Positions 1-6,992 of a DNA stretch of 12,170 nucleotides are shown here, in pieces; the stretch's first letter is position 1; each line of letters opens with the position of its first letter. The notes beneath the pieces were generated by a model. The model made no database searches and was not told where the DNA came from. It was given only the letters and a program-made list of their open reading frames with translations. Source of the DNA: Desulfobulbaceae bacterium (GTDB taxonomy: Bacteria > Desulfobacterota > Desulfobulbia > Desulfobulbales > SURF-16); NCBI GenBank assembly GCA_024763115.1, contig JANTGB010000038.1:1-12170 (forward strand), in the 5' to 3' direction. A program made the translations under genes and the position numbers.

Positions 1-251
1 AAAAAATAATGCTCGTAATATCAACTATATGACTGCGCTTATTTTTTCAAAATGCCTTGATTTGAGAAAAAATGCCTATTCTCGGACAACCTCCTAGGTC
101 TCAAGTTTCTCGAAGTCGGAGTTTATGCCCCGTTTTTCAGGGTGGTTACCTGTTTTTTATACCCGTCAAGCTGGTACTGAACAGAGTGACGGCTTCTCAG
201 AAGTAAGGCACTAATTAATTAAAATCAATTTTGCCGTAAAAATATTTAATT
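1..251. other. Gene-free leader upstream of the transglycosylase gene
   Basis: No convincing gene is visible in this stretch. It is AT-rich next to the transglycosylase start (roughly 213-251) and shows no strong Shine-Dalgarno sequence before the ATG at 252. A perfect small palindrome, CTTCTCAGAAG, lies at 193-203. Positions 196-214 match, in reverse complement, the outer 19 bases of the 133-bp repeat found at 6843 and 9491, with one mismatch. The promoter for the downstream pair presumably lies here, but I could not assign -35 and -10 boxes with confidence. Confidence 0.5.
196..214 (-). repeat. Isolated end-sequence of the 133-bp repeat family
   Basis: Read on the minus strand, these 19 bases match the start of the 133-bp repeat (TTAGTGCCTTACTCCTGAG at 6843) at 18 of 19 positions. 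The rest of the repeat is not present here. It may be the footprint of a lost copy or a shared end signal; chance is less likely but not excluded. Confidence 0.4.
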
Positions 252-1928
252 ATGAAAAAAATAAACAAATCGACCTTTACCCTTCTCCTTATCTTCTTTA
301 TCTCGCTGTTACTCTGGGGCTGTGCCTCCCGGCCTGAACATCAGGCAACTCTTGCTCCGCCGGAACCGGAAAATATAACCCAGGCCGTGGTCGGTGAAGA
401 GCTGACCGTGCCGGAGCCCGACCTGACAACCGCCGAAGAAGTCCGCGAACTGGAAGAACTTGGCGACTGGCAGGAAAATGCTCCTGAGCTTGCCCCTGCT
501 CAGCCTGAGATTGTCTATGATTTTCCGGTGGTTATTAATAAACAGGTTGAATTTTATCTTGATTTTTTTACCCAAAAACACCGAAAAACCTTCCGCCGCT
601 GGCTGGAACGTTCGGGACGCTATGTACCGATGATTAAAGACAAGCTGACCAAGGCCGGAATGCCTCTTGATCTGGCATACCTGCCCATGATAGAAAGCGG
701 TTACAGTCTGACCGCCTATTCCAGGGCCGGGGCTGCCGGCCCCTGGCAGTTTATCCGCTCTACAGCTCGCCATTACGGACTGGCGGTGAATTCGTATATG
801 GACGAAAGAAGAGATCCGGAAAAGGCTGCTGATGCGGCAATTGTTTTTTTAAATGAACTGTATGAACGTTTCAATTCCTGGGAACTTTCCGTTGCCGCCT
901 ATAATGCCGGACCGGGAAAAATTACCAAAGGAATCAAACGATACAAGACAAATGATTTTTGGGAACTTGCCGACAAAAGATTCCTGAAAATGGAAACTAA
1001 ACGTTATGTCCCCAAGCTGATCGCCGCCATTATAATTGCCCGAAATCCTGAAAAATATGGTTTTACCGATATTAATTATGATCGGCCCCTGGAATACGAT
1101 ATTATCGAAGTTCCCCGCTGGACCTCACTAAGAGCCGTTTCCGTTGCCTGTTCCGTTAAACTTGCAGACCTGCGTCAATTAAATCGTCAACTGCGCAGGT
1201 TGATCACTCCCCCGGACCTGGTCTCCTATCAACTTAAAGTCCCCAAAGGTCTGAAGCCGGAGCTTGAAGCAAACCTGGCCAAGGTTCATGCCGTTGTCTC
1301 AACCAGCTATAAAACTCATGTTGTTGCGGCAAACGACACCCTGACCGGAATTTGCCGAAAATATAAAATAAACAAAACCACCCTGCTCAAGGTTAATGAC
1401 CTGCGATCCAATAAATTGACAAAGGGTCAGCGTTTGCGTATCCCCTTTCAAACCACAAAATATGTACTCTGGGATAAGGAAACTCCAGCCGGTGAAAAAG
1501 GGGCTCATCTGGTTTTGCATAAAATTAAACCAGGTGAAACAATTTCCATTATCGCCAAAAAGTATAATGTCCCTACTCATATGATTGCGGCCTGGAACGG
1601 CCTGAAAAATATTCATAAAATCAGAGCCGGCCGGCAGCTTGCCCTTTATCTTGACAATTCCATTCAGCCGATTGTTATCGGTGCCGGACTTTATAAAAAA
1701 CGACATACGGCAGACAATAAGGCTGTAAAGACAAGCTATACGGTACGTAAAGGCGATACTCTATGGGCCATCGCCAGACGCTACAAGGTCAAATCAACGG
1801 AAATCAAAAAATGGAATAATCTTAAGACAAATATGATTCATCCCGGCATTGAACTTCTCCTGCAGCAGCCTGATGCCACTGAAACTATTTCCATGCTGCA
1901 AGAGACTGAGGTAACAATTAAAAATTAA
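252..1928 (+). CDS. mltD: MltD-like membrane-bound lytic murein transglycosylase, SLT domain plus three LysM
   Basis: Predicted to cleave the MurNAc-GlcNAc glycosidic bond of peptidoglycan, forming 1,6-anhydro ends, at the periplasmic face of the outer membrane. The 558-residue product starts with a lipoprotein signal: basic n-region, hydrophobic residues 9-22, and lipobox LWGC with Cys24. Ala25 at +2 favours outer-membrane sorting. A linker rich in Pro and Glu follows (about 30-90). The SLT goose-lysozyme-like domain spans about 122-250, with catalytic Glu148 in the IESGY motif, then GPWQF (163-167) and AYNAG (216-220). LysM domains lie at about 356-399, 422-467 and 496-537 and would hold the enzyme on glycan strands. 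Length and order match the MltD family, whose members carry variable numbers of LysM repeats. ATG at 252 gives the complete signal, although no clear ribosome-binding site precedes it. The SDR gene begins 6 nt after its stop, suggesting cotranscription. Family assignment is secure; the exact symbol less so. Confidence 0.93.
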   Translation: MKKINKSTFTLLLIFFISLLLWGCASRPEHQATLAPPEPENITQAVVGEELTVPEPDLTTAEEVRELEELGDWQENAPELAPAQPEIVYDFPVVINKQVEFYLDFFTQKHRKTFRRWLERSGRYVPMIKDKLTKAGMPLDLAYLPMIESGYSLTAYSRAGAAGPWQFIRSTARHYGLAVNSYMDERRDPEKAADAAIVFLNELYERFNSWELSVAAYNAGPGKITKGIKRYKTNDFWELADKRFLKMETKRYVPKLIAAIIIARNPEKYGFTDINYDRPLEYDIIEVPRWTSLRAVSVACSVKLADLRQLNRQLRRLITPPDLVSYQLKVPKGLKPELEANLAKVHAVVSTSYKTHVVAANDTLTGICRKYKINKTTLLKVNDLRSNKLTKGQRLRIPFQTTKYVLWDKETPAGEKGAHLVLHKIKPGETISIIAKKYNVPTHMIAAWNGLKNIHKIRAGRQLALYLDNSIQPIVIGAGLYKKRHTADNKAVKTSYTVRKGDTLWAIARRYKVKSTEIKKWNNLKTNMIHPGIELLLQQPDATETISMLQETEVTIKN

Positions 1929-1934
1929 TAATCT

Positions 1935-2756
1935 GTGAAACTGATCGGCAAAAAAGCTCTTGTTCTGGGCGCTGCCAAGGGAATCGGCAGGGCCCTGGCC
2001 CTGGCACTGGCCGAGGCCGGCGTCCGGGTGATTCTCACTTATTATGACTGGCCGGAAGCGGCAAAGGCCATGCAGGAAGAGTTTGCTGCCGGGGGATATG
2101 AACATCTGGCAGTTAAAGTTGATCTGCGCCGGCCTTCAGAAGTTGCAAAGCTCTTTGTCCGCCTCAAGGAAAAATTCGGCGGACTTGATATCCTCATAAA
2201 CAATATTGAACGGGGCGGTATGCCGGTGGTGCACGGCCCCTACACTTCCTCCCAGTGGGATCTGGAAATAGCCACCACCTTAAAGGCCAAATGGTTTGTC
2301 TTTGATCAGGCCCTGCCCCTTTTAAAAAAGTCAGGTAACGGCGTTGCCGTAACCCTCTCGTCAATTGCCGGAATTGTCGGGCGCTCCGGCCCGGCCGGCC
2401 TGATTTTTAATGATGGTTATGCCGCCGTCAACCGGGCTGTTTCATCATTTACCGAAACCTGGGCCCGCCAGGGCGCTCCTGAGGTGCGGGTCAATGAGCT
2501 GATGCTTGGTTTTTTCGAGACCAGGCATGCTGAAAAAACCAGAGGATGGCCCCTGCTGACCAGTGAACAACAGCAGGCTGTTATTGATCATACCCTGTTA
2601 AAAAGAACAGGAAAAATTGACGATATAATTAAAGCTGTTTTCTTTATGATCAAAGACGCTCCCTTTATGACCGGCTCCATTATCCGGCTTGACGGCGGTT
2701 ATTCCCTGGGACACTCGGAAGTTCCACCTATGCCTGAGGGGCTTCCTGATGTGTAA
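1935..2756 (+). CDS. Short-chain dehydrogenase/reductase (SDR) family protein with atypical active site
   Basis: A 273-residue Rossmann-fold protein of classical SDR length, predicted cytoplasmic. The cofactor-binding glycine motif GAAKGIG is at residues 12-18, Asp63 sits where SDRs contact the adenine ring, and the C-terminal LDGGYSL is typical of FabG-like members. Two hallmark motifs are altered. The NNAG motif reads NNIE (89-92). The YxxxK motif reads Y162-AAV-N166, so the catalytic lysine is asparagine (codon AAC). Ser142/Ser143 are present, but the spacing to Tyr162 is about 19-20 rather than the usual 12-13 residues. It may have altered chemistry, or be a binding or structural homolog; substrate is unknown. 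GTG at 1935 is chosen because it places the first beta strand directly at the N-terminus as in the family. No strong Shine-Dalgarno sequence is visible, and translation may be coupled to the transglycosylase ending 6 nt upstream. Family call is firm, function is not. Confidence 0.88.
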   Translation: MKLIGKKALVLGAAKGIGRALALALAEAGVRVILTYYDWPEAAKAMQEEFAAGGYEHLAVKVDLRRPSEVAKLFVRLKEKFGGLDILINNIERGGMPVVHGPYTSSQWDLEIATTLKAKWFVFDQALPLLKKSGNGVAVTLSSIAGIVGRSGPAGLIFNDGYAAVNRAVSSFTETWARQGAPEVRVNELMLGFFETRHAEKTRGWPLLTSEQQQAVIDHTLLKRTGKIDDIIKAVFFMIKDAPFMTGSIIRLDGGYSLGHSEVPPMPEGLPDV

Positions 2757-2775
2757 GGTGCGCACTGCGCACCTT
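2755..2775. terminator. Bidirectional terminator-like palindrome between convergent genes
   Basis: AAGGTGCGCA and TGCGCACCTT form a perfect 10-bp inverted repeat around a single C. It begins within the SDR stop codon and lies 3 nt before the stop of the convergent small gene. On + it is followed by the pyrimidine-rich TTCCTTATTCC rather than a clean T-run, so it could act as a weak intrinsic terminator for both transcripts. Confidence 0.55.
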
Positions 2776-2778
2776 TCC

Positions 2779-3036
2779 TTATTCCTCGACAACCCAGTCG
2801 GGAATCCGGTGCATTATATACTCAACCGCCGCCTTTTTTATCTCATCGACAATTTTTGTGTCAGGTTTTGACTCGGCAATAACTTCTTCAGCGTCAAACC
2901 AGCAAAGCTCTTTGCCGTCTTTATCATAGACCGTCAAAATCCGTTTGTCAGGTTCCCGGATATGCTCTTCCTCTATGACGTTACCGACAATTTCCAGGGC
3001 TTTTATATAGGGTAAAAATTCTACTTCTTCAGTCAT
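2779..3036 (-). CDS. Small acidic protein of unknown function (85 aa)
   Basis: I do not recognise this family. The 85-residue product is strongly acidic, with no signal peptide or membrane segment, and contains one cysteine (in ELCWF). The middle (about residues 32-55) looks like a beta hairpin around a DKDGKE turn, followed by helix-prone stretches up to a Trp- and Glu-containing C-terminus. It is probably a real gene. A good Shine-Dalgarno AAGGAG (3042-3047 on the minus strand) sits 5 nt before the ATG, the reading frame fills the gap between neighbours, and a terminator-like palindrome follows its stop. It lies 188 bp downstream of the dGTPase gene on the same strand, separated by a repeat element, so cotranscription is possible but uncertain. 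A small cytoplasmic accessory protein is the most that can be inferred. Confidence 0.7.
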   Translation of the reverse strand: MTEEVEFLPYIKALEIVGNVIEEEHIREPDKRILTVYDKDGKELCWFDAEEVIAESKPDTKIVDEIKKAAVEYIMHRIPDWVVEE

Positions 3037-3089
3037 TATTGCTCCTTATTACAGAATTCAGCGTTCGATATTCTGCTGTTAAAAAATAA

Positions 3090-3147
3090 TGTAACCGGTT
3101 ACAGGGGTTAGCGAAGTTAGGACGCTTAACCCCCCATGAGTAGTTAC
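3090..3147 (+). repeat. Palindromic intergenic repeat, copy 1
   Basis: The unit starts with the perfect 14-bp palindrome TGTAACCGGTTACA (3090-3103). A hairpin follows (GGGGTTAGC at 3104-3112 with GCTTAACCCC at 3123-3132), then ATGAGTAGTTAC (3136-3147). The same parts in the same order occur on the minus strand at 12076-12136, with 3 substitutions and a 3-nt length difference in the hairpin-to-end segment. It lies in the gap between two minus-strand genes. Confidence 0.8.
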
Positions 3148-3169
3148 AAAATAATTAGGCTATCCCGGT

Positions 3170-3194
3170 AGGGGTGCCCCTTGTGGGCGTCCCT
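3170..3194. repeat. GC-rich hairpin downstream of the dGTPase gene
   Basis: AGGGGTGCCC (3170-3179) can pair with GGGCGTCCCT (3185-3194) over 10 bp if two G-U wobbles are allowed, with a short loop. On the minus strand it lies about 30 nt after the dGTPase stop codon, so it could help end that transcript, though no T-run follows directly. It also resembles widespread GTAGGGGC-type palindromic repeats of environmental bacteria, a comparison from memory. Confidence 0.4.
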
Positions 3195-3224
3195 GTTGAT
3201 GCATGTACCAATTCGCAGGAACAA

Positions 3225-4262
3225 TCAGGCAATTGATCTGGGCCAGAAAATCTGTTGATACATATTCTGGGCATAACGATCCGTCATACTGGCAATATAA
3301 TCACAGACCCGCCGTTCGAGCGACATGCTTTCAGCAAAACTGCCCATTTCCCGTTCGAGAAAATCCTTATTGTTCAGACAATACCTGTATAAATCCCGGA
3401 GCAGCTTGCTGGCCTTGACAAACTCCTCATGTACCTGGGGGGCTCGATAAACATTATGATATAAAAAGTTACGCAACTGCTGCATGGCATGCCCGATTCT
3501 CTTATCAATACCGAAAACCAGCTCGTTTCCTTCCGGCCTCGTGCTGGCAATAACCCCCTGGATCATGGTATAAATCCGCTGCGAATGACGGCGACCGAGA
3601 ACATCCTTGCACTCAAGCGGCATATCATCTTTATTAATAACTCTGCTGCGAATGGCGTCATCAAGATCATGATTCAGGTAAGCAATAATATCCGCATAGC
3701 GGACAACACAGCCTTCAGCTGTTTTCGGCATATCTCGGTTGGCAATGGGCAGCACCTCGCCATAACCTTTTGAGTGCTTGACAATACCATCGCGAACTTC
3801 ATAGGTTAAATTCAGTCCCAGTCCCTCATTTTCCAGGACATCAACAACCCTGAGGCTCTGGCGGTAATGGGAAAAACCTCCTGGAGTGAGCTCATTTAAT
3901 ACACTCTCTCCGGCATGGCCAAAAGGAGTATGCCCCAGGTCATGTCCCAGGGAAATAGCCTCCACCAGATCCTCATTAAGCTGGAGAGAACGGGCGATTG
4001 TCCTGCCGATTTCCGATACTTCCAGGGTATGAGTAAGCCTGGTGCGGCAATGGTCACCGGTTGGAGCCAGAAACACCTGGGTCTTGTGTTTCAAACGGCG
4101 AAATGCCTTACAATAGACAATGCGATCACGATCTCGCTGAAATTCCGCCCGGATGGAGCATTTTTCTTCAGTTATCGCCCGTCCCCTGCTCTCAGCGCTT
4201 AAACGGGCAAAGGGAGATAGATATTCCCGTTCCCGATCTTCTATTGTCTGACGAATTGACAT
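3225..4262 (-). CDS. dgt: Deoxyguanosinetriphosphate triphosphohydrolase-like HD-domain protein (dGTPase family)
   Basis: Predicted to hydrolyse dGTP or other dNTPs to the deoxynucleoside and triphosphate in the cytoplasm, tuning the dNTP pool. From the ATG at 4262 the product is 345 residues, the usual size of the shorter dGTPase-like subfamily. The metal-binding HD signature is complete: His78 in RTRLTHTLEV, His107-Asp108 in GHDLGHTPFGH, and Asp191 in RYADIIAYLNHD. The N-terminal LSPFARLSAESRGR segment and KAFRRLKHKTQVF (about 52-64) are family hallmarks. The frame stays open upstream to a TTG at 4325, but those 21 residues do not look like the family and the ATG gives the typical N-terminus; GGAAAA a few bases upstream is a weak ribosome-binding site. 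The small unknown gene follows on the same strand. Family is certain; substrate preference cannot be read from sequence. Confidence 0.93.
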   Translation of the reverse strand: MSIRQTIEDREREYLSPFARLSAESRGRAITEEKCSIRAEFQRDRDRIVYCKAFRRLKHKTQVFLAPTGDHCRTRLTHTLEVSEIGRTIARSLQLNEDLVEAISLGHDLGHTPFGHAGESVLNELTPGGFSHYRQSLRVVDVLENEGLGLNLTYEVRDGIVKHSKGYGEVLPIANRDMPKTAEGCVVRYADIIAYLNHDLDDAIRSRVINKDDMPLECKDVLGRRHSQRIYTMIQGVIASTRPEGNELVFGIDKRIGHAMQQLRNFLYHNVYRAPQVHEEFVKASKLLRDLYRYCLNNKDFLEREMGSFAESMSLERRVCDYIASMTDRYAQNMYQQIFWPRSIA

Positions 4263-4444
4263 AATGGTTTTCCGCTTGGTTGATAACGAATAACCTCTAA
4301 ACCATTTTGCGACCATTTTCAACAACTATGGTATTAAAAATATGTAATCGTTCACCAGGGAATAAATCTTTGCAATATTTAAGTCTCTAAGCGTTTACCA
4401 GTGCCTTAGATTTGTTCATTCGGAGTCTCGTTCCTCGCTTACCT
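4263..4444. other. Intergenic region upstream of the dGTPase gene
   Basis: No gene is visible here. The stretch must carry the minus-strand dGTPase promoter, but I found no clear box pair. The sequence AGTGCCTTAG at 4400-4409 resembles the first bases of the 133-bp repeat but the similarity stops there. An inverted-repeat element starts at 4445. Confidence 0.4.
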
Positions 4445-4698
4445 AAGCACATCCAAATAGGAGCAAAGCGCCGTCATACAGTAGGTGCTTTTAATAATCT
4501 TTTACGCTTGCTGAATAGTTACATATGAAAAATCTTTATTCTTGCAAATATTATAAAATATTATATTAAATAGTATAATCAATTTAAAATCATAGGATTT
4601 TTCATTTTTAAAAATTATCGTAACTATTCAGCAAGGGCTGAAAAACGTTCATAAACTCGGGCTGGATGACGGCGCTTTGCTCCTATTCAGATGTGCTT
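4445..4698. mobile_element. MITE-like inverted-repeat element (about 254 bp, no coding capacity)
   Basis: The left arm 4445-4477 and right arm 4666-4698 are 33-bp inverted repeats differing at two positions; each contains TAGGAGCAAAGCGCCGTCAT or its complement. Inside are further nested arms: CTTGCTGAATAGTTAC (4507-4522) perfectly complements 4620-4635, and ATGAAAAATC (4525-4534) perfectly complements 4596-4605. The centre is very AT-rich. The symmetry, size and lack of an open frame fit a non-autonomous miniature transposable element or a large palindromic repeat. No transposase gene is nearby and no target-site duplication is obvious. It sits about 100 bp before TonB receptor 1 and may affect its expression. 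Confidence 0.7.
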
Positions 4699-4699
4699 C

Positions 4700-4765
4700 A
4701 GCTATGTTCAAACAGGCCGGCACAGCTTACCTGCGCTATGCAAGACAGACTGTTTGAGTGCAGCT
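4700..4765 (+). promoter_or_regulatory. Possible leader stem-loop before TonB receptor 1
   Basis: AGCTATGTTCAAACAG (4700-4715) can pair with CTGTTTGAGTGCAGCT (4750-4765): 12 Watson-Crick and 3 G-U pairs out of 16, around a 34-nt loop. It ends 32 nt before the receptor ATG, and no Shine-Dalgarno sequence lies in that gap. It may be a structured 5' leader or the edge of the adjacent repeat element. It does not match a riboswitch class I recognise. Confidence 0.35.
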
Positions 4766-4797
4766 GAACAGTTATCAAATTTCTTTTCAAATTTTTC

Positions 4798-6846
4798 ATG
4801 TTGACTGATCTGAAAAAAAAAGGGCTTTTATTATTTGGCGATTTCGGCGTCCTGCTGATTATCCTGATATTGTTGTCCTTTGTCGCCGTGCCGCCCCTGG
4901 CGGCTTATACTGAGCTGCCCCCGGATTTAAGCGAACTGAGCCTGGAAGCCCTGATGGATATAGAAGTAACTTCCGTCAGCAAAAAACCGCAGAGACTGGC
5001 TGATTCGGCCACTGCTATCTATGTCATAACCCAGGAAGACATCCGCCGTTCCGGGGTTACCTCAATTCCTGAAGCCCTGCGCATGGCGCCTGGTGTTCAG
5101 GTAGCTCATATAGACAATAACAGCTGGGGAATAAGCGTAAGGGGATTTAACAGTTTTTTTGCAAACAAACTTCTGGTTCTCATTGACGGTCGTTCCGTAT
5201 ACACTCCATTGTTTTCCGGGGTTTACTGGAACGTACAGGACACCATGCTGGAAGATATAAACCGCATAGAGGTGATTCGCGGCCCAGGGGCCACTCTCTG
5301 GGGGGCCAACGCGGTTAACGGCGTTATAAATATAATTACTAAAAACAGCGCCGACACCCAGGGTTATCTGCTCTCCGCCGGGGCCGGCGATCAGGAACGT
5401 GGTTTCAGCTCCCTCCGTTATGGCGATAAAATCGGGAAAAATATCACTTATCGTGTCTTCGCCAAATACTTTGATCGTGATTGCCAGGCTTCCGACACAC
5501 ATGATCCGGCCGACAGCTGGCATTCCCGGCGGGGCGGATTCAGGATGGATGGCAGACTTACCCATAACGATACATTTACCTTCCAGGGTGATATTTATGA
5601 TACCGATACCGGCAATACCCTGGAATATTACAACCTTAGTCCACCCTATGAATATACCGGCAGCGACAGTCCTGACATGAAGGGCGGCAATATTCTCATG
5701 CGTTGGCAGCGATCCTTTTCCAGTATTTCCGATCTGGAACTGCAGGCCTATTATGATAGAACCGAACTAGATGAATCTATATATAAAGAAAGTCGTGACA
5801 CCTATGATCTGGACTTCCAGCATCGCTTTCAGCCAAGTGACTTTCAGGAAATTATCTGGGGGCTGGGTTACCATTTTACCCGTGATAATATGGATGGCAA
5901 TGCTTATGCCAAAGCTAATAAAACATATCATCGCTCCGATGATCTTTTCAGCGCTTTTATCCAGGATGAGATATCGCTGATCCCGGAAAAACTGACCCTG
6001 ATCCTGGGAAGCAAACTTGAGCATAACGACTATACCGGTTACGAGGTTCAGCCTAATGCCCGTCTTCTCTTGAGGCCCAACAAAGATCACACTCTCTGGG
6101 CTGCCGTCTCCAGGGCGGTACGAACTCCCTCCCGGGCCGAGCATGACAGCCGGATTACCGTTGATATAAAACCTAATCCCGCAACCCCGTGGTATCCACT
6201 GCCCACAAAATACGAGCTGGTAAGCTCAACAGATTTTGATTCAGAGGAATTAACGGCCTATGAACTTGGTTATCGTTATGTGGGATTTGACTGCCTGACT
6301 TTTGATCTTGCCGTTTTTTATAATGACTACAACAAACTGCGCACCATCAGAATGATAGACCTGCAACCGCGAACTGGTTATTATTACATTGCTAATACCT
6401 TTGAGAATAACAGCAAGGGCTCGATATATGGCGGAGAAGCAGTTATTGTCTGTCGGCCTCAGGACTGGTTGACTCTGCAGGCCATCTATTCATATCAATA
6501 TGAAACCCTGGAAATGACGGGTCATAATACGGCTGAAATATTAACCCATGAAATCGGCGCCAACCCGCATCATCAGGCTTCATTACGTTCTCAGCTTGAT
6601 CTGCCTGAAAACATTGAGCTGGATTTCTGGTTTCGTTATGTTGATGCCCTGCCTGATAAGAATACGGATTCATATATTACCATGGATATGAGAATCGGCT
6701 GGCAACCTGTTGTTGATTTCAACCTTGACCTGGTGGGACAGAATCTGCTTGATAAAGAATTTCCGCAATGCAATAAAGGAACCCAGGGCATTGTTTCCAC
6801 CGAGGTGGAACGTTCATTTTATCTTAAGGCAACCTGGCGTTTTTAG
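4798..6846 (+). CDS. TonB-dependent outer-membrane receptor 1
   Basis: Predicted 22-strand beta-barrel transporter that imports an unidentified ligand using TonB/ExbBD energy. The 682-residue product has a signal peptide with a Lys-containing n-region, hydrophobic core about 17-31 and probable cleavage after PPLAA (residue 36). The mature N-terminus carries LSELSLEALMDIEVTSVSK (44-62); its IEVTS part may be the TonB box. The plug spans about 62-182, with DIRRSG (81-86), VRGFNS (114-119), LIDGRSVY (128-135) and the hallmark RGPGATLWGANAVNG (161-175). The barrel fills the rest and ends in the aromatic FYLKATWRF expected for BAM assembly. The plug is 118/142 identical to that of receptor 2. ATG at 4798 has no visible Shine-Dalgarno sequence but gives a sensible signal peptide. 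Its TAG stop lies in the first bases of the 133-bp repeat. The yfiR-like gene follows 146 nt later. The ligand (metal chelate, corrinoid or other) cannot be deduced. Confidence 0.93.
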   Translation: MLTDLKKKGLLLFGDFGVLLIILILLSFVAVPPLAAYTELPPDLSELSLEALMDIEVTSVSKKPQRLADSATAIYVITQEDIRRSGVTSIPEALRMAPGVQVAHIDNNSWGISVRGFNSFFANKLLVLIDGRSVYTPLFSGVYWNVQDTMLEDINRIEVIRGPGATLWGANAVNGVINIITKNSADTQGYLLSAGAGDQERGFSSLRYGDKIGKNITYRVFAKYFDRDCQASDTHDPADSWHSRRGGFRMDGRLTHNDTFTFQGDIYDTDTGNTLEYYNLSPPYEYTGSDSPDMKGGNILMRWQRSFSSISDLELQAYYDRTELDESIYKESRDTYDLDFQHRFQPSDFQEIIWGLGYHFTRDNMDGNAYAKANKTYHRSDDLFSAFIQDEISLIPEKLTLILGSKLEHNDYTGYEVQPNARLLLRPNKDHTLWAAVSRAVRTPSRAEHDSRITVDIKPNPATPWYPLPTKYELVSSTDFDSEELTAYELGYRYVGFDCLTFDLAVFYNDYNKLRTIRMIDLQPRTGYYYIANTFENNSKGSIYGGEAVIVCRPQDWLTLQAIYSYQYETLEMTGHNTAEILTHEIGANPHHQASLRSQLDLPENIELDFWFRYVDALPDKNTDSYITMDMRIGWQPVVDFNLDLVGQNLLDKEFPQCNKGTQGIVSTEVERSFYLKATWRF

Positions 6847-6975
6847 TGCCTTACTCCTGAGAATCCGTAACACAATACAAGAAAATGAAGACGTGATTTT
6901 AAAACTATTTACAACGAGTTACTCCAAGGCACTTATCCTAAAAATTCTAAGTTAACTTCCACTTTAGCGGGTTAG
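6843..6975 (+). repeat. 133-bp direct repeat, copy 1
   Basis: Matches 9491-9623 over 133 bp without gaps; my hand count is 9 differences, about 93% identity. It starts TTAGTGCCTTACTCC, supplies the TAG stop of receptor 1, and ends 17 nt before the yfiR-like start, so it makes up nearly the whole gap between the two genes. AGTGCCTT (6845-6852) and AAGGCACT (6926-6933) form an internal 8-bp inverted repeat. Confidence 0.88.
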
Positions 6976-6992
6976 AAAAACCTGAAATTATA

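Noticed and set aside
72..206. Open frame of 44 codons upstream of the transglycosylase gene
   Set aside because: It has no ribosome-binding site, no recognisable protein pattern, and overlaps repeat-like sequence; a small gene cannot be supported.
4263..4325. N-terminal extension of the dGTPase to a TTG at 4325
   Set aside because: The extra 21 residues do not look like the family N-terminus and the start would be a rare TTG without a ribosome-binding site; ATG at 4262 gives the expected length.
4445..4698. Complete insertion sequence
   Set aside because: The interior is AT-rich and encodes no transposase; only a non-autonomous element can be supported.
4699..4797. Cobalamin riboswitch upstream of receptor 1
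   Set aside because: The stretch is too short and I do not see the conserved core elements of that class; only a simple stem-loop is supported.
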